From: an uncultured Desulfobacterales bacterium
GTDB lineage: Bacteria > Desulfobacterota > Desulfobulbia > Desulfobulbales > Desulfocapsaceae
DNA: 39,310 bases
Assembly (NCBI GenBank): GCA_937915545.1
Contig: CALGIJ010000013.1
Coordinates: forward strand, 1 to 39,310
Direction: 5' to 3'
Under the pieces are notes generated by a model. The model searched no databases. It worked only from the letters and a program-made list of their open reading frames with translations, and had not been told where the DNA came from. Shown in pieces: positions 13,983 to 22,151 of the stretch. Within the stretch, counting starts at the first letter, position 1. Each line of letters begins with the position of its first letter. The translations under genes and the position numbers were made by a program.

Positions 13983-15356
13983 TCAGGGCGCGAGGTGGGT
14001 GCGGATGAGGTCGAGCAGCTCTGCAGTCTTCTCGCCGAGCAGCCTTGCGTCGCCGCGGGTCTCGACGTTGAGACGGAGCAGCGGCTCGGTGTTGGACTTG
14101 CGGATATTGAAGCGATAATGCGGAAACGATACCGAAAGCCCGTCGGTGTAGTCTTTGAGGCCGTCGCCATAGCGCTCCTCGATGGTGGCGATGACCTGGT
14201 CGGCATCGGCGACGCGACTGTTGATCTCCCCGGACACCGGGAAGGCCTTCATACGGTCGGCGACCAGCTGCGACAGCCTCTCCCCGCCGCGGCTCAGGCG
14301 GGCGGCCACCAGCAGCCAGGGAATCATCCCCGAGTCGCAGGAGCCGAAGCGGCGGAAGTAGTGGTGGGCGCTCATCTCGCCGCCATAGAGGGCGTTCTCC
14401 TGGCGCATCCGCTCCTTGATGAAGGCATGCCCGGTGCGGGTCATGATCGGCTCGCCGCCATGGCGGCGCACCTGCTCGATGGTGTTCCAGGTCAGCCGCG
14501 GGTCGAAGAGGATCTTCGCGCCAGGCTCGGCGGCAAGCATCTCCTCGGCGAGCAGGCCAACTATATAGTACCCTTCGATGAACTCGCCACGCTCATCCCA
14601 GAGAAAGCAGCGGTCGAAATCGCCATCCCAGGCGACGCCCAGGTCGGCGCCATGGGCGACCACCGCCCTGGCGGTCTCGGCCCTCTTTTCCGGCAGGAGG
14701 GGGTTGGGAACGCCGTTGGGAAAGGTGCCGTCGGGCTGGTGGTGCACCTTGACGAAGGAGAACGGCAGGAACTTTTCGAGGCGGTCGATGATCGGCCCGG
14801 CGCAGCCATTGCCGGCGTTGACGACGATCTTCAGCGGCTTGAGCCTTTCGCGGTCGACGTAGCCGAGGAGGTGCCGTATGTAAAGATCCTTATGGTCGAA
14901 GGGGGTAACCTTGCCGGCCTGCACCACCGGCTGCGGCAGGCGGTTGGCGGCGATCATCGCGGCCATGGCCTTGAGGCCGTTTTCCCCTGTCACCGGGCGG
15001 GCCCCGGCGACGACAAACTTCATGCCGTTATAGTCGGCAGGGTTGTGGCTGGCAGTGACGATCACCCCGCCGTCGACCCCGGCCTCCTCGAGGCTGAAAG
15101 CGGCGTGGTAGATCTCCTCGGTGCCGCACAGGCCGAGATCGAGCACCTCGCAGCCCATGGCGGTCAGCCCGGCGCACAGGGCGGAGAGCAGCTCGACGCC
15201 GCTCTGGCGGATATCACGCCCCACCACCACCTTTTTCAGGCCGTAAACGGCGGCGAAGGCACGGCCGATGCTCTCGGCCAGTGAGGCGTCGAGCTCTTCG
15301 GGAACTTTTCCCCTGATATCGTAGGCCTTGAAGGCCGGGAGGCTGGCGGCGACCAT
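13983..15356 (-). CDS. manB: Phosphomannomutase / phosphoglucomutase
   Basis: A 457-residue alpha-D-phosphohexomutase that converts mannose-6-P to mannose-1-P for ManC. FKAYDIRG marks the N-terminus, VTASHNPADYNGMK holds the phosphoserine, WDGDFDRCF is the magnesium loop, GGEMSAHHYF is the sugar-binding loop and RKSNTEPLLRLNVE is the phosphate-binding loop of domain 4. I take the ATG at 15356, preceded by AAGGA and followed by MVAASLPAFKAYDIRG; the frame extends 28 codons further without family similarity. Dual use of glucose phosphates is common in this family and cannot be excluded. Divergent from rmlA across about 146 bp. Confidence 0.92.
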   Translation of the reverse strand: MVAASLPAFKAYDIRGKVPEELDASLAESIGRAFAAVYGLKKVVVGRDIRQSGVELLSALCAGLTAMGCEVLDLGLCGTEEIYHAAFSLEEAGVDGGVIVTASHNPADYNGMKFVVAGARPVTGENGLKAMAAMIAANRLPQPVVQAGKVTPFDHKDLYIRHLLGYVDRERLKPLKIVVNAGNGCAGPIIDRLEKFLPFSFVKVHHQPDGTFPNGVPNPLLPEKRAETARAVVAHGADLGVAWDGDFDRCFLWDERGEFIEGYYIVGLLAEEMLAAEPGAKILFDPRLTWNTIEQVRRHGGEPIMTRTGHAFIKERMRQENALYGGEMSAHHYFRRFGSCDSGMIPWLLVAARLSRGGERLSQLVADRMKAFPVSGEINSRVADADQVIATIEERYGDGLKDYTDGLSVSFPHYRFNIRKSNTEPLLRLNVETRGDARLLGEKTAELLDLIRTHLAP

Positions 15357-15502
15357 TTTTGCTTTTCCTTTTCCCCGTGGATATGTATATTCATGCGGTC
15401 CTCGGCCGCGGATTGTAAAGGAAAATCTCCCCGGCGGCAACAGGCAATGACCTCTCCCGCGGCCAACGCGCCGCTCCCTTCACCCCCCGCAGACCAGCGC
15501 AC

Positions 15503-16396
15503 ATGAAAGGCATTATTCTCGCCGGCGGCTCCGGCACCCGGCTCTATCCCCTGACCAAGGCGATCAGCAAGCAGATGCTGCCGGTCTATGACAAGCCGAT
15601 GATCTACTACCCTCTGTCGGTGCTGATGCTGGCGGGAATCAGGGAGATCCTCATCATCTCCACCCCCCACGACCTCCCCGACTTCCGCGAGCTCTTCGGC
15701 GATGGCAGCCAGCTCGGCCTGTCCATCGACTACGCCGTGCAGCCGCGCCCGGAAGGCTTGGCCCAGGCCTTCATCATCGGCAAGGACTTCATCGGCAGCG
15801 ACAGTGTCTGCCTCATCCTCGGCGACAATATCTTCTTTGGGCCCGGGTTCTCGCGGATTCTCCGCGACAGCGCGCAGCTCACCCGCGGCGGCCTCATCTT
15901 CGGCTACCTGGTCAAGGACCCCGAGCGCTACGGGGTGGTGGAGTTCGACGAGAACAACCGCGTCGTCGGCATCACCGAGAAGCCGCCCAGGCCGAAGTCG
16001 AAGTACGCCGTGCCGGGCCTCTATTTCTACGACAACGAGGTCATCGCCATCGCCGAAGAGGTGCAGCCCTCAGCCCGCGGCGAGCTGGAGATCACCGACA
16101 TCAACAATACCTACCTGCGCCACGGCCTGCTGCGCGTGCACCCCCTCGGCCGGGGCTTCTGCTGGCTCGACACCGGCACCCACGAATCTCTGCAGCAGGC
16201 CTCCAGCTACGTGCAGGCGGTGCAGGAACGCCAGGGGCTGAAAATCGCCTGTATCGAGGAGATCGCCTACGAGCTCGGCTATATCGACCGCGAGCAGCTG
16301 GCGCGGCTGGCCAGCGACATGCTCAAGAACCAGTACGGCAAGTATATCGCCGACCTGGCCATGGACAAAGGACACAACGGGGAGAGCCTGCAATGA
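15503..16396 (+). CDS. rmlA: Glucose-1-phosphate thymidylyltransferase
   Basis: A 297-residue enzyme that makes dTDP-glucose from glucose-1-P and dTTP, the first step of dTDP-L-rhamnose synthesis. The motifs LAGGSGTRLYPLTKAISKQ, DKPMIYYPLSVLMLAGI, LGDNIFFG, VVGITEKP and FCWLDTGTHESL are near-invariant in RmlA/RfbA, and the length is normal. The stop overlaps the rmlD start as ATGA, giving a coupled pair. rmlB and rmlC are not in the window, so the pathway must be completed elsewhere. Confidence 0.95.
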   Translation: MKGIILAGGSGTRLYPLTKAISKQMLPVYDKPMIYYPLSVLMLAGIREILIISTPHDLPDFRELFGDGSQLGLSIDYAVQPRPEGLAQAFIIGKDFIGSDSVCLILGDNIFFGPGFSRILRDSAQLTRGGLIFGYLVKDPERYGVVEFDENNRVVGITEKPPRPKSKYAVPGLYFYDNEVIAIAEEVQPSARGELEITDINNTYLRHGLLRVHPLGRGFCWLDTGTHESLQQASSYVQAVQERQGLKIACIEEIAYELGYIDREQLARLASDMLKNQYGKYIADLAMDKGHNGESLQ

Positions 16397-17271
16397 ACAT
16401 CGTCATCATCGGCGCCGGCGGCCAACTGGGCTCGGACTGCGCTACGCTCTTCGCTGACAGGCACCGCGTCTTTTCCTGTGATCTGCCCGAGGTCGATATC
16501 TCCGATGCAAACAGCATCGCCCGCCTCTTCGAGCGGACCCGCCCCGAGGCGGTCATCAACTGCGCCGCCTATACCGCCGTCGACGCCTGCGAGAGCAACC
16601 TCGACCTCTCCTGGCGCATCAACGCCGAAGGGCCGGGGCACCTGGCCAAGGAGGCGGCGAAGGGCGGGGCGCGGCTCATTCATATCTCCACCGACTACGT
16701 CTTCGACGGCAAGCGCCCGGCACCACAGCCCTATGTCGAGGATGATGCCCCCAACCCCCTGTCGCAGTACGGGCGCAGCAAGCTCGCCGGGGAGGTGGCA
16801 GTGCGGGAGAACTGCTCCGATTACGCCATCCTGCGCACCGCCTGGCTCTATTCGGCCACCGGCAAGAACTTCCTCAAGACCATGCTGCGCCTCTCCCTGG
16901 CCGCCCCCGAGCGGCAGCTCAAGGTGGTGGACGACCAGCATGGCTCGCTCACCTGGTCGCGCACCCTGGCACGGCAGATCGAACCGCTCCTGGAGAGCTC
17001 GATCACCGGCATCATCCACACCACCAGCGAAGGCCACGCCACCTGGTACGAGGTGGCACGCACCTTCCTCACCCTGATGGACGTGCCCTTCTCAATGCGC
17101 CCCTGCAGCACCGCCGAATACCCGACCCCGGCGCATCGCCCCGCCAACTCGATCCTCGAAAACCGGGTGCTCAAGGAAGCCGGCTGCAACCTCTTCGTCG
17201 ACTGGCGGCAGGACCTCGAACGGTTTGTCGGCGAGCACCGCGAGGCGCTCCTCGCCGAGGCGCGCGCTTAG
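16393..17271 (+). CDS. rmlD: dTDP-4-dehydrorhamnose reductase
   Basis: A 292-residue short-chain reductase that carries out the last step of dTDP-L-rhamnose synthesis with NAD(P)H. The Rossmann motif is GAGGQLG at residues 8-14. NCAAYTAVD, HISTDYVFDG and YGRSKLAGE (YxxxK) follow, with LRTAWLYS and the C-terminal RPANSIL. The ATGA overlap with rmlA shows cotranslation. It converges on the second PilZ gene, and a hairpin spans both stop codons. Confidence 0.95.
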   Translation: MNIVIIGAGGQLGSDCATLFADRHRVFSCDLPEVDISDANSIARLFERTRPEAVINCAAYTAVDACESNLDLSWRINAEGPGHLAKEAAKGGARLIHISTDYVFDGKRPAPQPYVEDDAPNPLSQYGRSKLAGEVAVRENCSDYAILRTAWLYSATGKNFLKTMLRLSLAAPERQLKVVDDQHGSLTWSRTLARQIEPLLESSITGIIHTTSEGHATWYEVARTFLTLMDVPFSMRPCSTAEYPTPAHRPANSILENRVLKEAGCNLFVDWRQDLERFVGEHREALLAEARA

Positions 17272-17316
17272 GGGCTGCCCACCGCCCGACCAGTTCGGCT
17301 CCCGCCGGCACCCCTA
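17269..17316. terminator. Bidirectional hairpin spanning the stops of rmlD and the PilZ gene
   Basis: TAGGGG-C-TGCC pairs with GGCACCCCTA (10 bp, one bulged C). The outer bases of the two arms are the TAG stop codons of the two convergent genes, one on each strand. The loop is GC-rich and no T-run follows, so termination strength is uncertain. Confidence 0.5.
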
Positions 17317-17685
17317 GCCGCGATAGCCGAAGCGTTCGATGAGGGCGGCAACTGCAGTACGGCTGTCCGGGAGGAGCCGCTCGACAGCGAAGCCGGCGAG
17401 ATACTGCTCGGGGTTGCTGTCGGGCCGGCACCAGCGGCACACCGCATCGAGGACGACCGTTCCCGTCTCCTTGAGCTCGCGGGGCAAATCGAGACGCAGG
17501 CGGAACTCGCCGTTGACCGCAATGGGCTCGTCGCAGACAAGCATCACCCCCCGCGGGGAGATATCGACGAGGTGGCCGAGGATCTTGCTGCTCAGGCCGT
17601 CATGCACCCGCAGATAGAAGACAAGATGCCTCCGGTCGACCCGACGCAGCTCGCCCCCGCCCCGCTCTTCGCCTCCACCGTCCAT
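17314..17685 (-). CDS. PilZ-domain protein (second copy)
   Basis: A 123-residue PilZ protein, unlike the first in sequence. RxxxR appears as RRVDR near the N-terminus and D/NxSxxG as DISPRG. Strands such as VNGEFRLRLDLP and YLAGFAVERL complete the barrel. The ATG at 17685 has GAGGGG about 8 nt upstream; the frame extends into the UPF0280 gene and is cut back here. Its start lies 10 bp after the UPF0280 stop, so the two are probably cotranscribed. Both c-di-GMP motifs look intact. The target is unknown. Confidence 0.82.
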   Translation of the reverse strand: MDGGGEERGGGELRRVDRRHLVFYLRVHDGLSSKILGHLVDISPRGVMLVCDEPIAVNGEFRLRLDLPRELKETGTVVLDAVCRWCRPDSNPEQYLAGFAVERLLPDSRTAVAALIERFGYRG

Positions 17686-17695
17686 ACACGCCCCC

Positions 17696-18463
17696 TCAGC
17701 GCAGTTTGACCAGCTCGATATCGCCCACCGCCCCAATTTTGTCGCCGCAGATGACCACCACCCCCTGCACCCCCCTGATGCCCCGACCCACCTCCAGGGC
17801 CCGGGCGATGTTTATCCCGCCCTTTGTCTTCTTCCCCACCTCGTTGCCAAGCCGCGTCGCTACCGCATCGGCCAGGGCGGTGGACGAGGCGACCACCGCC
17901 ACCGCATCGGCCTCGCCAAAGCTGAGGGAATGACCGACAGTACCCGAGGAAGTGCACACCGCCACCGGCATCCTCTCCGCCGCAAGGCGTACCCCGACCT
18001 TGAGGCTGAGCGGCGACGGCCCGGCGAAGATGGCCACGGTGCAGTCCTCGCTCCGCTGCAGGTAGATATCGCCGCCGTTTTCGACGATCACCTCCGCACA
18101 GCCCGCCTTGACCAGCCCGCGGCCGACCGCCTCGGCAATGGCTCCGGCCACCGCCGCCATTGGCCCGACATCGGCAACCGTGGCGGCGGCAAGCATCCCT
18201 TTGACGAGGGGTGGCGCCAGGTCGTCGGCCGGGAGAGGGCAAAGGGAGGTGAGGAAATCGGGACAGCGGCGGATATAGGCCTCGACCTGCAAACGGCTCT
18301 GCAAGGCGAGATCGCAGGCGAGATCGGTGACCTCACGGTCGGCAAGGATATGGAGGTCGGTCTCCTTGAGATGCACGAAGGAGGACACCAGGCCATCCGC
18401 GGCCAGCATGCGGTAGTCACGGTGTACGTAAGAACAGGGGTCCCTGTCCGACCGAGTCTTCAT
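17696..18463 (-). CDS. UPF0280 family protein (ApbE-like fold)
   Basis: A 255-residue protein resembling the UPF0280 family, which is distantly related to ApbE/FMN transferases. YRMLAADGLVSSFVHLKETDLHILAD, DVGPMAAVAGAIAEAVG, EVIVENGGDIYLQ and AVCTSSGTVGHSLSFGEADAVAVVA are characteristic. The biochemical role of the family is unsettled. It occurs widely in anaerobes and methanogens, often beside redox or sulfur genes. No signal peptide. The weak AGGC before the ATG leaves the start uncertain; an internal ATG 18 codons in is an alternative. Confidence 0.8.
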   Translation of the reverse strand: MKTRSDRDPCSYVHRDYRMLAADGLVSSFVHLKETDLHILADREVTDLACDLALQSRLQVEAYIRRCPDFLTSLCPLPADDLAPPLVKGMLAAATVADVGPMAAVAGAIAEAVGRGLVKAGCAEVIVENGGDIYLQRSEDCTVAIFAGPSPLSLKVGVRLAAERMPVAVCTSSGTVGHSLSFGEADAVAVVASSTALADAVATRLGNEVGKKTKGGINIARALEVGRGIRGVQGVVVICGDKIGAVGDIELVKLR

Positions 18464-18568
18464 AGGCCTGCGCCTGGTTATGGGAGAAAAGAATGAAACC
18501 GACTGCCGTGCCGCAGCACCAATCGTTGGCCCTCATCGGGCGCTACCGCAGGAAAGTCTGTCCGGGCC

Positions 18569-19153
18569 TCAGCGCTTCGTCGTCCCGGGCGGGGTATCCG
18601 GAGCGAGGTAGTCCCTGACCGCTTCGAGGGCATCCGCCGGTTTGGTGTTCAGCACCTCGCGGCGCAGCTCCTCGTTGCGGATCAGCTCCCGGGTGAAATC
18701 GGTTGCCTGGTTGAGAGGGCCGCAGGTCATACAGGTGGTCAAGGTCGGGCTCCCCGCCGGCAGGGCGGCGCCAAGGACGAGGTGAAGCAGCACGACGACG
18801 ATGACCGCCTTGGCGAAGCCGACCAGACCACCGAGAAGGCGGTCGAACCACGAGGTGATGGTCAGCTTGAGCACATAGCCGAGCCCCTTGCCGATCAGCA
18901 CCACCAGGACGTAGGTGATGAGGAAAATGACCACATAACTGACCAGGAAGACCAGCTGCGAGTTGGTCGATATGTCTCGCAAAAGGGGGAGGATTCTGTC
19001 ATGATAACGGCCGGCGGCGAAGAAGGCGAAGTAGAGGGCAACCAGCACCGTCACCTGCCTGAGCAGCCCGACCCACAGGCCACGGCCGACAAAGAGCACA
19101 AAGAGGCCGATGACCACCAGATCGTATATCGTCGCCGCCGATAATTCCTTCAC
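18569..19153 (-). CDS. CvpA family membrane protein
   Basis: A 194-residue inner-membrane protein with about four hydrophobic helices: IYDLVVIGLFVLFVGRGLW, VTVLVALYFAFFAAG, LVFLVSYVVIFLITYVLVVL and AVIVVVLLHLVLG. The spacing and the SWFDRLLGGLVGFAKA loop are typical of CvpA (colicin V production protein), whose general role in bacteria is linked to envelope stability and purine-dependent phenotypes but is not well defined. The soluble C-terminal tail (residues 135-194) is charged. GTG start with GGGAG at 8 nt. Divergent from the phosphopantetheinyl transferase gene. Confidence 0.82.
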   Translation of the reverse strand: MKELSAATIYDLVVIGLFVLFVGRGLWVGLLRQVTVLVALYFAFFAAGRYHDRILPLLRDISTNSQLVFLVSYVVIFLITYVLVVLIGKGLGYVLKLTITSWFDRLLGGLVGFAKAVIVVVLLHLVLGAALPAGSPTLTTCMTCGPLNQATDFTRELIRNEELRREVLNTKPADALEAVRDYLAPDTPPGTTKR

Positions 19154-19212
19154 CCCAGATCTCCCTTATCGTGTCTTCACCCCAGGCAATCCCGAAAGGG
19201 TAGCAGGAACTG

Positions 19213-20007
19213 TTGAAACCGCAAGTTTTTTTTCGTTTTGCCAAAGAGGACCGGGGCCTCGCGGGGCCTCGCCGACCGGTTCCCCTCGCCCTCGCCAGGG
19301 CGATAGCGACCCTCCTGCCCGAACAACGCCATAGGGTGGCACTGCTGCACCAGGAAGAGGCGGCCGCGGCCTGTGCCGCCGTGGAGTATCTGCACCCCGA
19401 AGAGCTATTGCGCTACCAGGGCTTCAGCCTGCCCAAGCGGCGCCGGGAGTTCCTCGCCGGCCGCCTCTGCGCCAAGCTCGCCCTGACGGAGCTGCTCCCT
19501 GAACAGGCCCTGGCGCCACGGCAGCTGTTCATCGCTTCGGATCCCTCCGGCCGTCCCCTGCCGCCAGGCGACGAAGCCGGCCTCCCGCCCGGCCTTCATC
19601 TCTCCATCACCCATGGCGGCGAATTCGCCGGGGCAATAGCCGCCAACCGCCCCTGCGGCATTGACCTGCAGCCCCTCGGGGATAATCTTCTCCGGGTACG
19701 GGAGCGCTACTGCCTGCCGGCAGATGAAGTTCTCCTCAGCCAGACTCTGACGCACCTGGGCGAGCGTGAAAGGCTGGCACTGCTGTGGACCGCCAAGGAA
19801 GCGGCCAAAAAGGCGCTCAGCCACCGCCGCATGTATGGCTTTCTCGAGTTGTCGCTCGTCACGCTGCGCCCCCTGCCCGACAGCTGCTTTCTCCTCGGCC
19901 TGGCGGTGGCCGAAAGCGGGGCGCAGCCGCAAGGTGCTGAAGCGCTCGCCGTGGCCACCCTCGTCGATGACTGCGCCCTCGCCCTCTCTTTCGCCACAGA
20001 GGAGTGA
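19213..20007 (+). CDS. 4'-phosphopantetheinyl transferase superfamily protein (Sfp/EntD-like)
   Basis: A 264-residue enzyme that transfers the phosphopantetheine arm of CoA to a serine of a carrier protein. RRREFLAGRLCAK, DPSGRPLPP, LHLSITHGGEFA, CGIDLQPL and LLWTAKEAAKKAL follow the family order. The magnesium motif usually reads GIDxE and here reads GIDLQ, while the WTxKEA motif is intact. It is the longer Sfp/EntD type rather than the short AcpS type. The TTG start is taken because AGGA sits just before it, but it is uncertain. No carrier-protein, PKS or NRPS gene is adjacent. Five bases separate it from mutM, so the two are cotranscribed. Confidence 0.8.
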   Translation: MKPQVFFRFAKEDRGLAGPRRPVPLALARAIATLLPEQRHRVALLHQEEAAAACAAVEYLHPEELLRYQGFSLPKRRREFLAGRLCAKLALTELLPEQALAPRQLFIASDPSGRPLPPGDEAGLPPGLHLSITHGGEFAGAIAANRPCGIDLQPLGDNLLRVRERYCLPADEVLLSQTLTHLGERERLALLWTAKEAAKKALSHRRMYGFLELSLVTLRPLPDSCFLLGLAVAESGAQPQGAEALAVATLVDDCALALSFATEE

Positions 20008-20011
20008 CCCC

Positions 20012-20842
20012 ATGCCCGAACTGCCGGAAGTCGAAGTGATGTGTCGCTCCATCCGCCCCCACCTCCTTGGCCGCAGGGTGGTCGCGGTGGCCTGCGGCGC
20101 AAAGAAGCTGCGCCAGCCGATTCCCGAAGAGGCCCTGCGTCTGGAACTCCTCGGCACGATCATCGTCGAGGTCGGCCGCCGCGCCAAGTACCTGCAGGTC
20201 CATACCGACAGCGGGGCGATGCTGATCATCCACCTCGGCATGACCGGCACTCTCTCCTTCTCGCCGGCGGGGGCGCCCCTCGCCAGACACGACCACCTGC
20301 GCCTGACCCTCGACAACGATTCCGAGCTGCGCTACAGCGACAGCCGCCGCTTCGGCCTCATCCGCATGCTCGACCCGGCCACTGCCGCGGAGGTGGAGAG
20401 CCGCATCTTTAACGACATCGGCCCCGAGCCATTCGACCGCCGCTGCTCGGCAAAGTACTTCCACCAGTTGGCCGCCACCCGCCGTGTCGCCGTCAAGGTC
20501 CTGCTCATGGACTCCCGGGTGGTCGCCGGCGTCGGCAACATCTACGCCAGCGAGAGCCTCTTCCGCGCCGCCGTGCTGCCGCAGCGGCCCGCCGGCAGCC
20601 TTTCCATGAAGGAGTGGACGAAGGTGGTCGCCTGCATCCGCGAGGTGCTCGGCGAGGCCATCGACTGCGGCGGCTCGACCATCGCCTCCTTTCTCAACGC
20701 CGACCGGGAGAAGGGCTATTTCCAGATGAACTTCCACGTCTACGGCCGCGAGGGGCAACCCTGCCCGAAGTGCGGCGTCCCCATCAACAAGATCGTCCTC
20801 GGCGGCCGCTCGAGCTTCTTCTGCCCCACCTGCCAGCGCTAG
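20012..20842 (+). CDS. mutM: Formamidopyrimidine-DNA glycosylase (Fpg)
   Basis: A 276-residue base-excision repair glycosylase/AP lyase that removes 8-oxoguanine and formamidopyrimidines. The N-terminus MPELPEVEV supplies the catalytic proline and glutamate after Met removal. HLGMTGTLSF, DSRRFGLIRM, GVGNIYASESLF and FHVYGREGQPC follow. The C-terminal zinc finger is CPKC (x16) CPTC. The ATG has AGGAG at 8 nt. All catalytic residues appear present. Converges on moeA with a 15-bp gap. Confidence 0.96.
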   Translation: MPELPEVEVMCRSIRPHLLGRRVVAVACGAKKLRQPIPEEALRLELLGTIIVEVGRRAKYLQVHTDSGAMLIIHLGMTGTLSFSPAGAPLARHDHLRLTLDNDSELRYSDSRRFGLIRMLDPATAAEVESRIFNDIGPEPFDRRCSAKYFHQLAATRRVAVKVLLMDSRVVAGVGNIYASESLFRAAVLPQRPAGSLSMKEWTKVVACIREVLGEAIDCGGSTIASFLNADREKGYFQMNFHVYGREGQPCPKCGVPINKIVLGGRSSFFCPTCQR

Positions 20843-20857
20843 ACGGCGGCGCCCTCG

Positions 20858-22048
20858 CTACAACTCCACCGGGTGCACCTCGATGAGGGTGCCGGGCAGG
20901 CTGGCCTCGCTGCCCGGAGGAAAGAGCATGAAACAGGAGACGGCCTCGCCTACCTGCGCCGGCCGCACCGTGCAGCGGCCCTGAGCGATGGTCAGCACCC
21001 CGGCCTTGACCTGCAGCAGGTTGCCGGCGCGAAGCCGGCAGGATTCGGCGAGCGTCGCCTGAATGGCCCGCGGCCGAAATTGCCGTGCCCCCTGCAGGAA
21101 AAGGAGCAGCGGCCCCACCAGCTCATGCACCAGGGTACGCACCGCATAGGGCGGGCCGGGCAGAGCGACGAACAAGGTCTCGCCCAGCCGGCCGAAGAGG
21201 ATGGCGCGCCCGGGCAACATCGGCAGGTGATCGAAGAGCACCGTGCCGCCGGCGGCGACAAAGGCTTGCTCGACGAGGTCGTATTTTCCCGGGCCCATGC
21301 CGCCGGTGGTGATGGCAAGATCGCAGCCGCCAGCCGCCAGCCGCGCGAAGAGCCCGGCCACCTCCTCCTCGCGGTCGGCCACCAGCCGCTCTTCGACCAA
21401 CTGCGCACCATAGCGCGGCAGAAGATGGTGGAGCAGCGGCGTATTGACCGACGACTTGCGACCGCCGGCCACCGGCTCGCCGGCGGCCACCAGCTCGCTG
21501 CCGGTGCAGAAGAAGGCCACCCGCGGACGCAAGCCCACCTCCACCTCCTCAACGCCAGCCGCGGTCAGCGCCAGCAGGTGGTCGACCTCCAGCCGGGCGC
21601 CCTCCTCCAGCAACACCGCCCCTTTGGCGATCTCGCTGCCCCGGCCGCGGACATGGGTGCGCCGCTCGGCAAGGGCCGCCTCGCCCACCGCCACCAGGTC
21701 GCCGAGACGGCGGCATTCCTCCTGGGCGACGACGCGCTCGCCGCCATCGGGGACCAGCCCGCCGGTAAAGATGCGGCAGGCGCAGCCAGGCGCCAGCTCC
21801 CCGAAAGGGGCGCTGCCTGCCGCGATCTCACCGACCACCGGAAAGTACAGCTCCCTGCCCTCTTTTCGCCCCGGAGAGCGCACCACATACCCGTCGCGGA
21901 GCGACTCGGCGCCGGCGGGAACGTCCAACGCGGCAGCCACCCGCCTGGCGACGATGCGGCCCACCGCCGCGGTGGCGGCGAGCCTCTCCACACCAAGACG
22001 ACCGATGCCGGAAAAGGCTTGCGTCCCGACGAGATCGAAGATATCCAT
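20858..22048 (-). CDS. MoeA-like molybdopterin molybdotransferase, divergent
   Basis: A 396-residue protein with the MoeA domain order. MDIFDLVGTQAFSGI opens it, VVGEIAAGSAP and RIFTGGLVPDGGERVVAQEE match the lid region, and RPRVAFFCTGSELVAAGEP starts the MogA-like domain. Three conserved motifs depart from the norm: SAMDGY reads SLRDGY, GGVSVGDYD reads GGMGPGKYD, and PGNP reads PGPP. It could be a paralogue with altered metal or cofactor handling rather than the canonical molybdenum insertase. The ATG at 22048 is preceded by GGGGA at 7 nt; an upstream extension to 22153 overlaps the aroE start region and is rejected. Divergent from aroE across about 103 bp. Confidence 0.85.
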   Translation of the reverse strand: MDIFDLVGTQAFSGIGRLGVERLAATAAVGRIVARRVAAALDVPAGAESLRDGYVVRSPGRKEGRELYFPVVGEIAAGSAPFGELAPGCACRIFTGGLVPDGGERVVAQEECRRLGDLVAVGEAALAERRTHVRGRGSEIAKGAVLLEEGARLEVDHLLALTAAGVEEVEVGLRPRVAFFCTGSELVAAGEPVAGGRKSSVNTPLLHHLLPRYGAQLVEERLVADREEEVAGLFARLAAGGCDLAITTGGMGPGKYDLVEQAFVAAGGTVLFDHLPMLPGRAILFGRLGETLFVALPGPPYAVRTLVHELVGPLLLFLQGARQFRPRAIQATLAESCRLRAGNLLQVKAGVLTIAQGRCTVRPAQVGEAVSCFMLFPPGSEASLPGTLIEVHPVEL

Positions 22049-22151
22049 GAACCAGTCCCCTCTCTGCCGCCCGCAGAACACGCGCCTCCCGGCACGGCCA
22101 CCGCGGCCCGCAGCGTCATCATCAGTTCGAAAAATTTCCAGGAGCGCGCCC

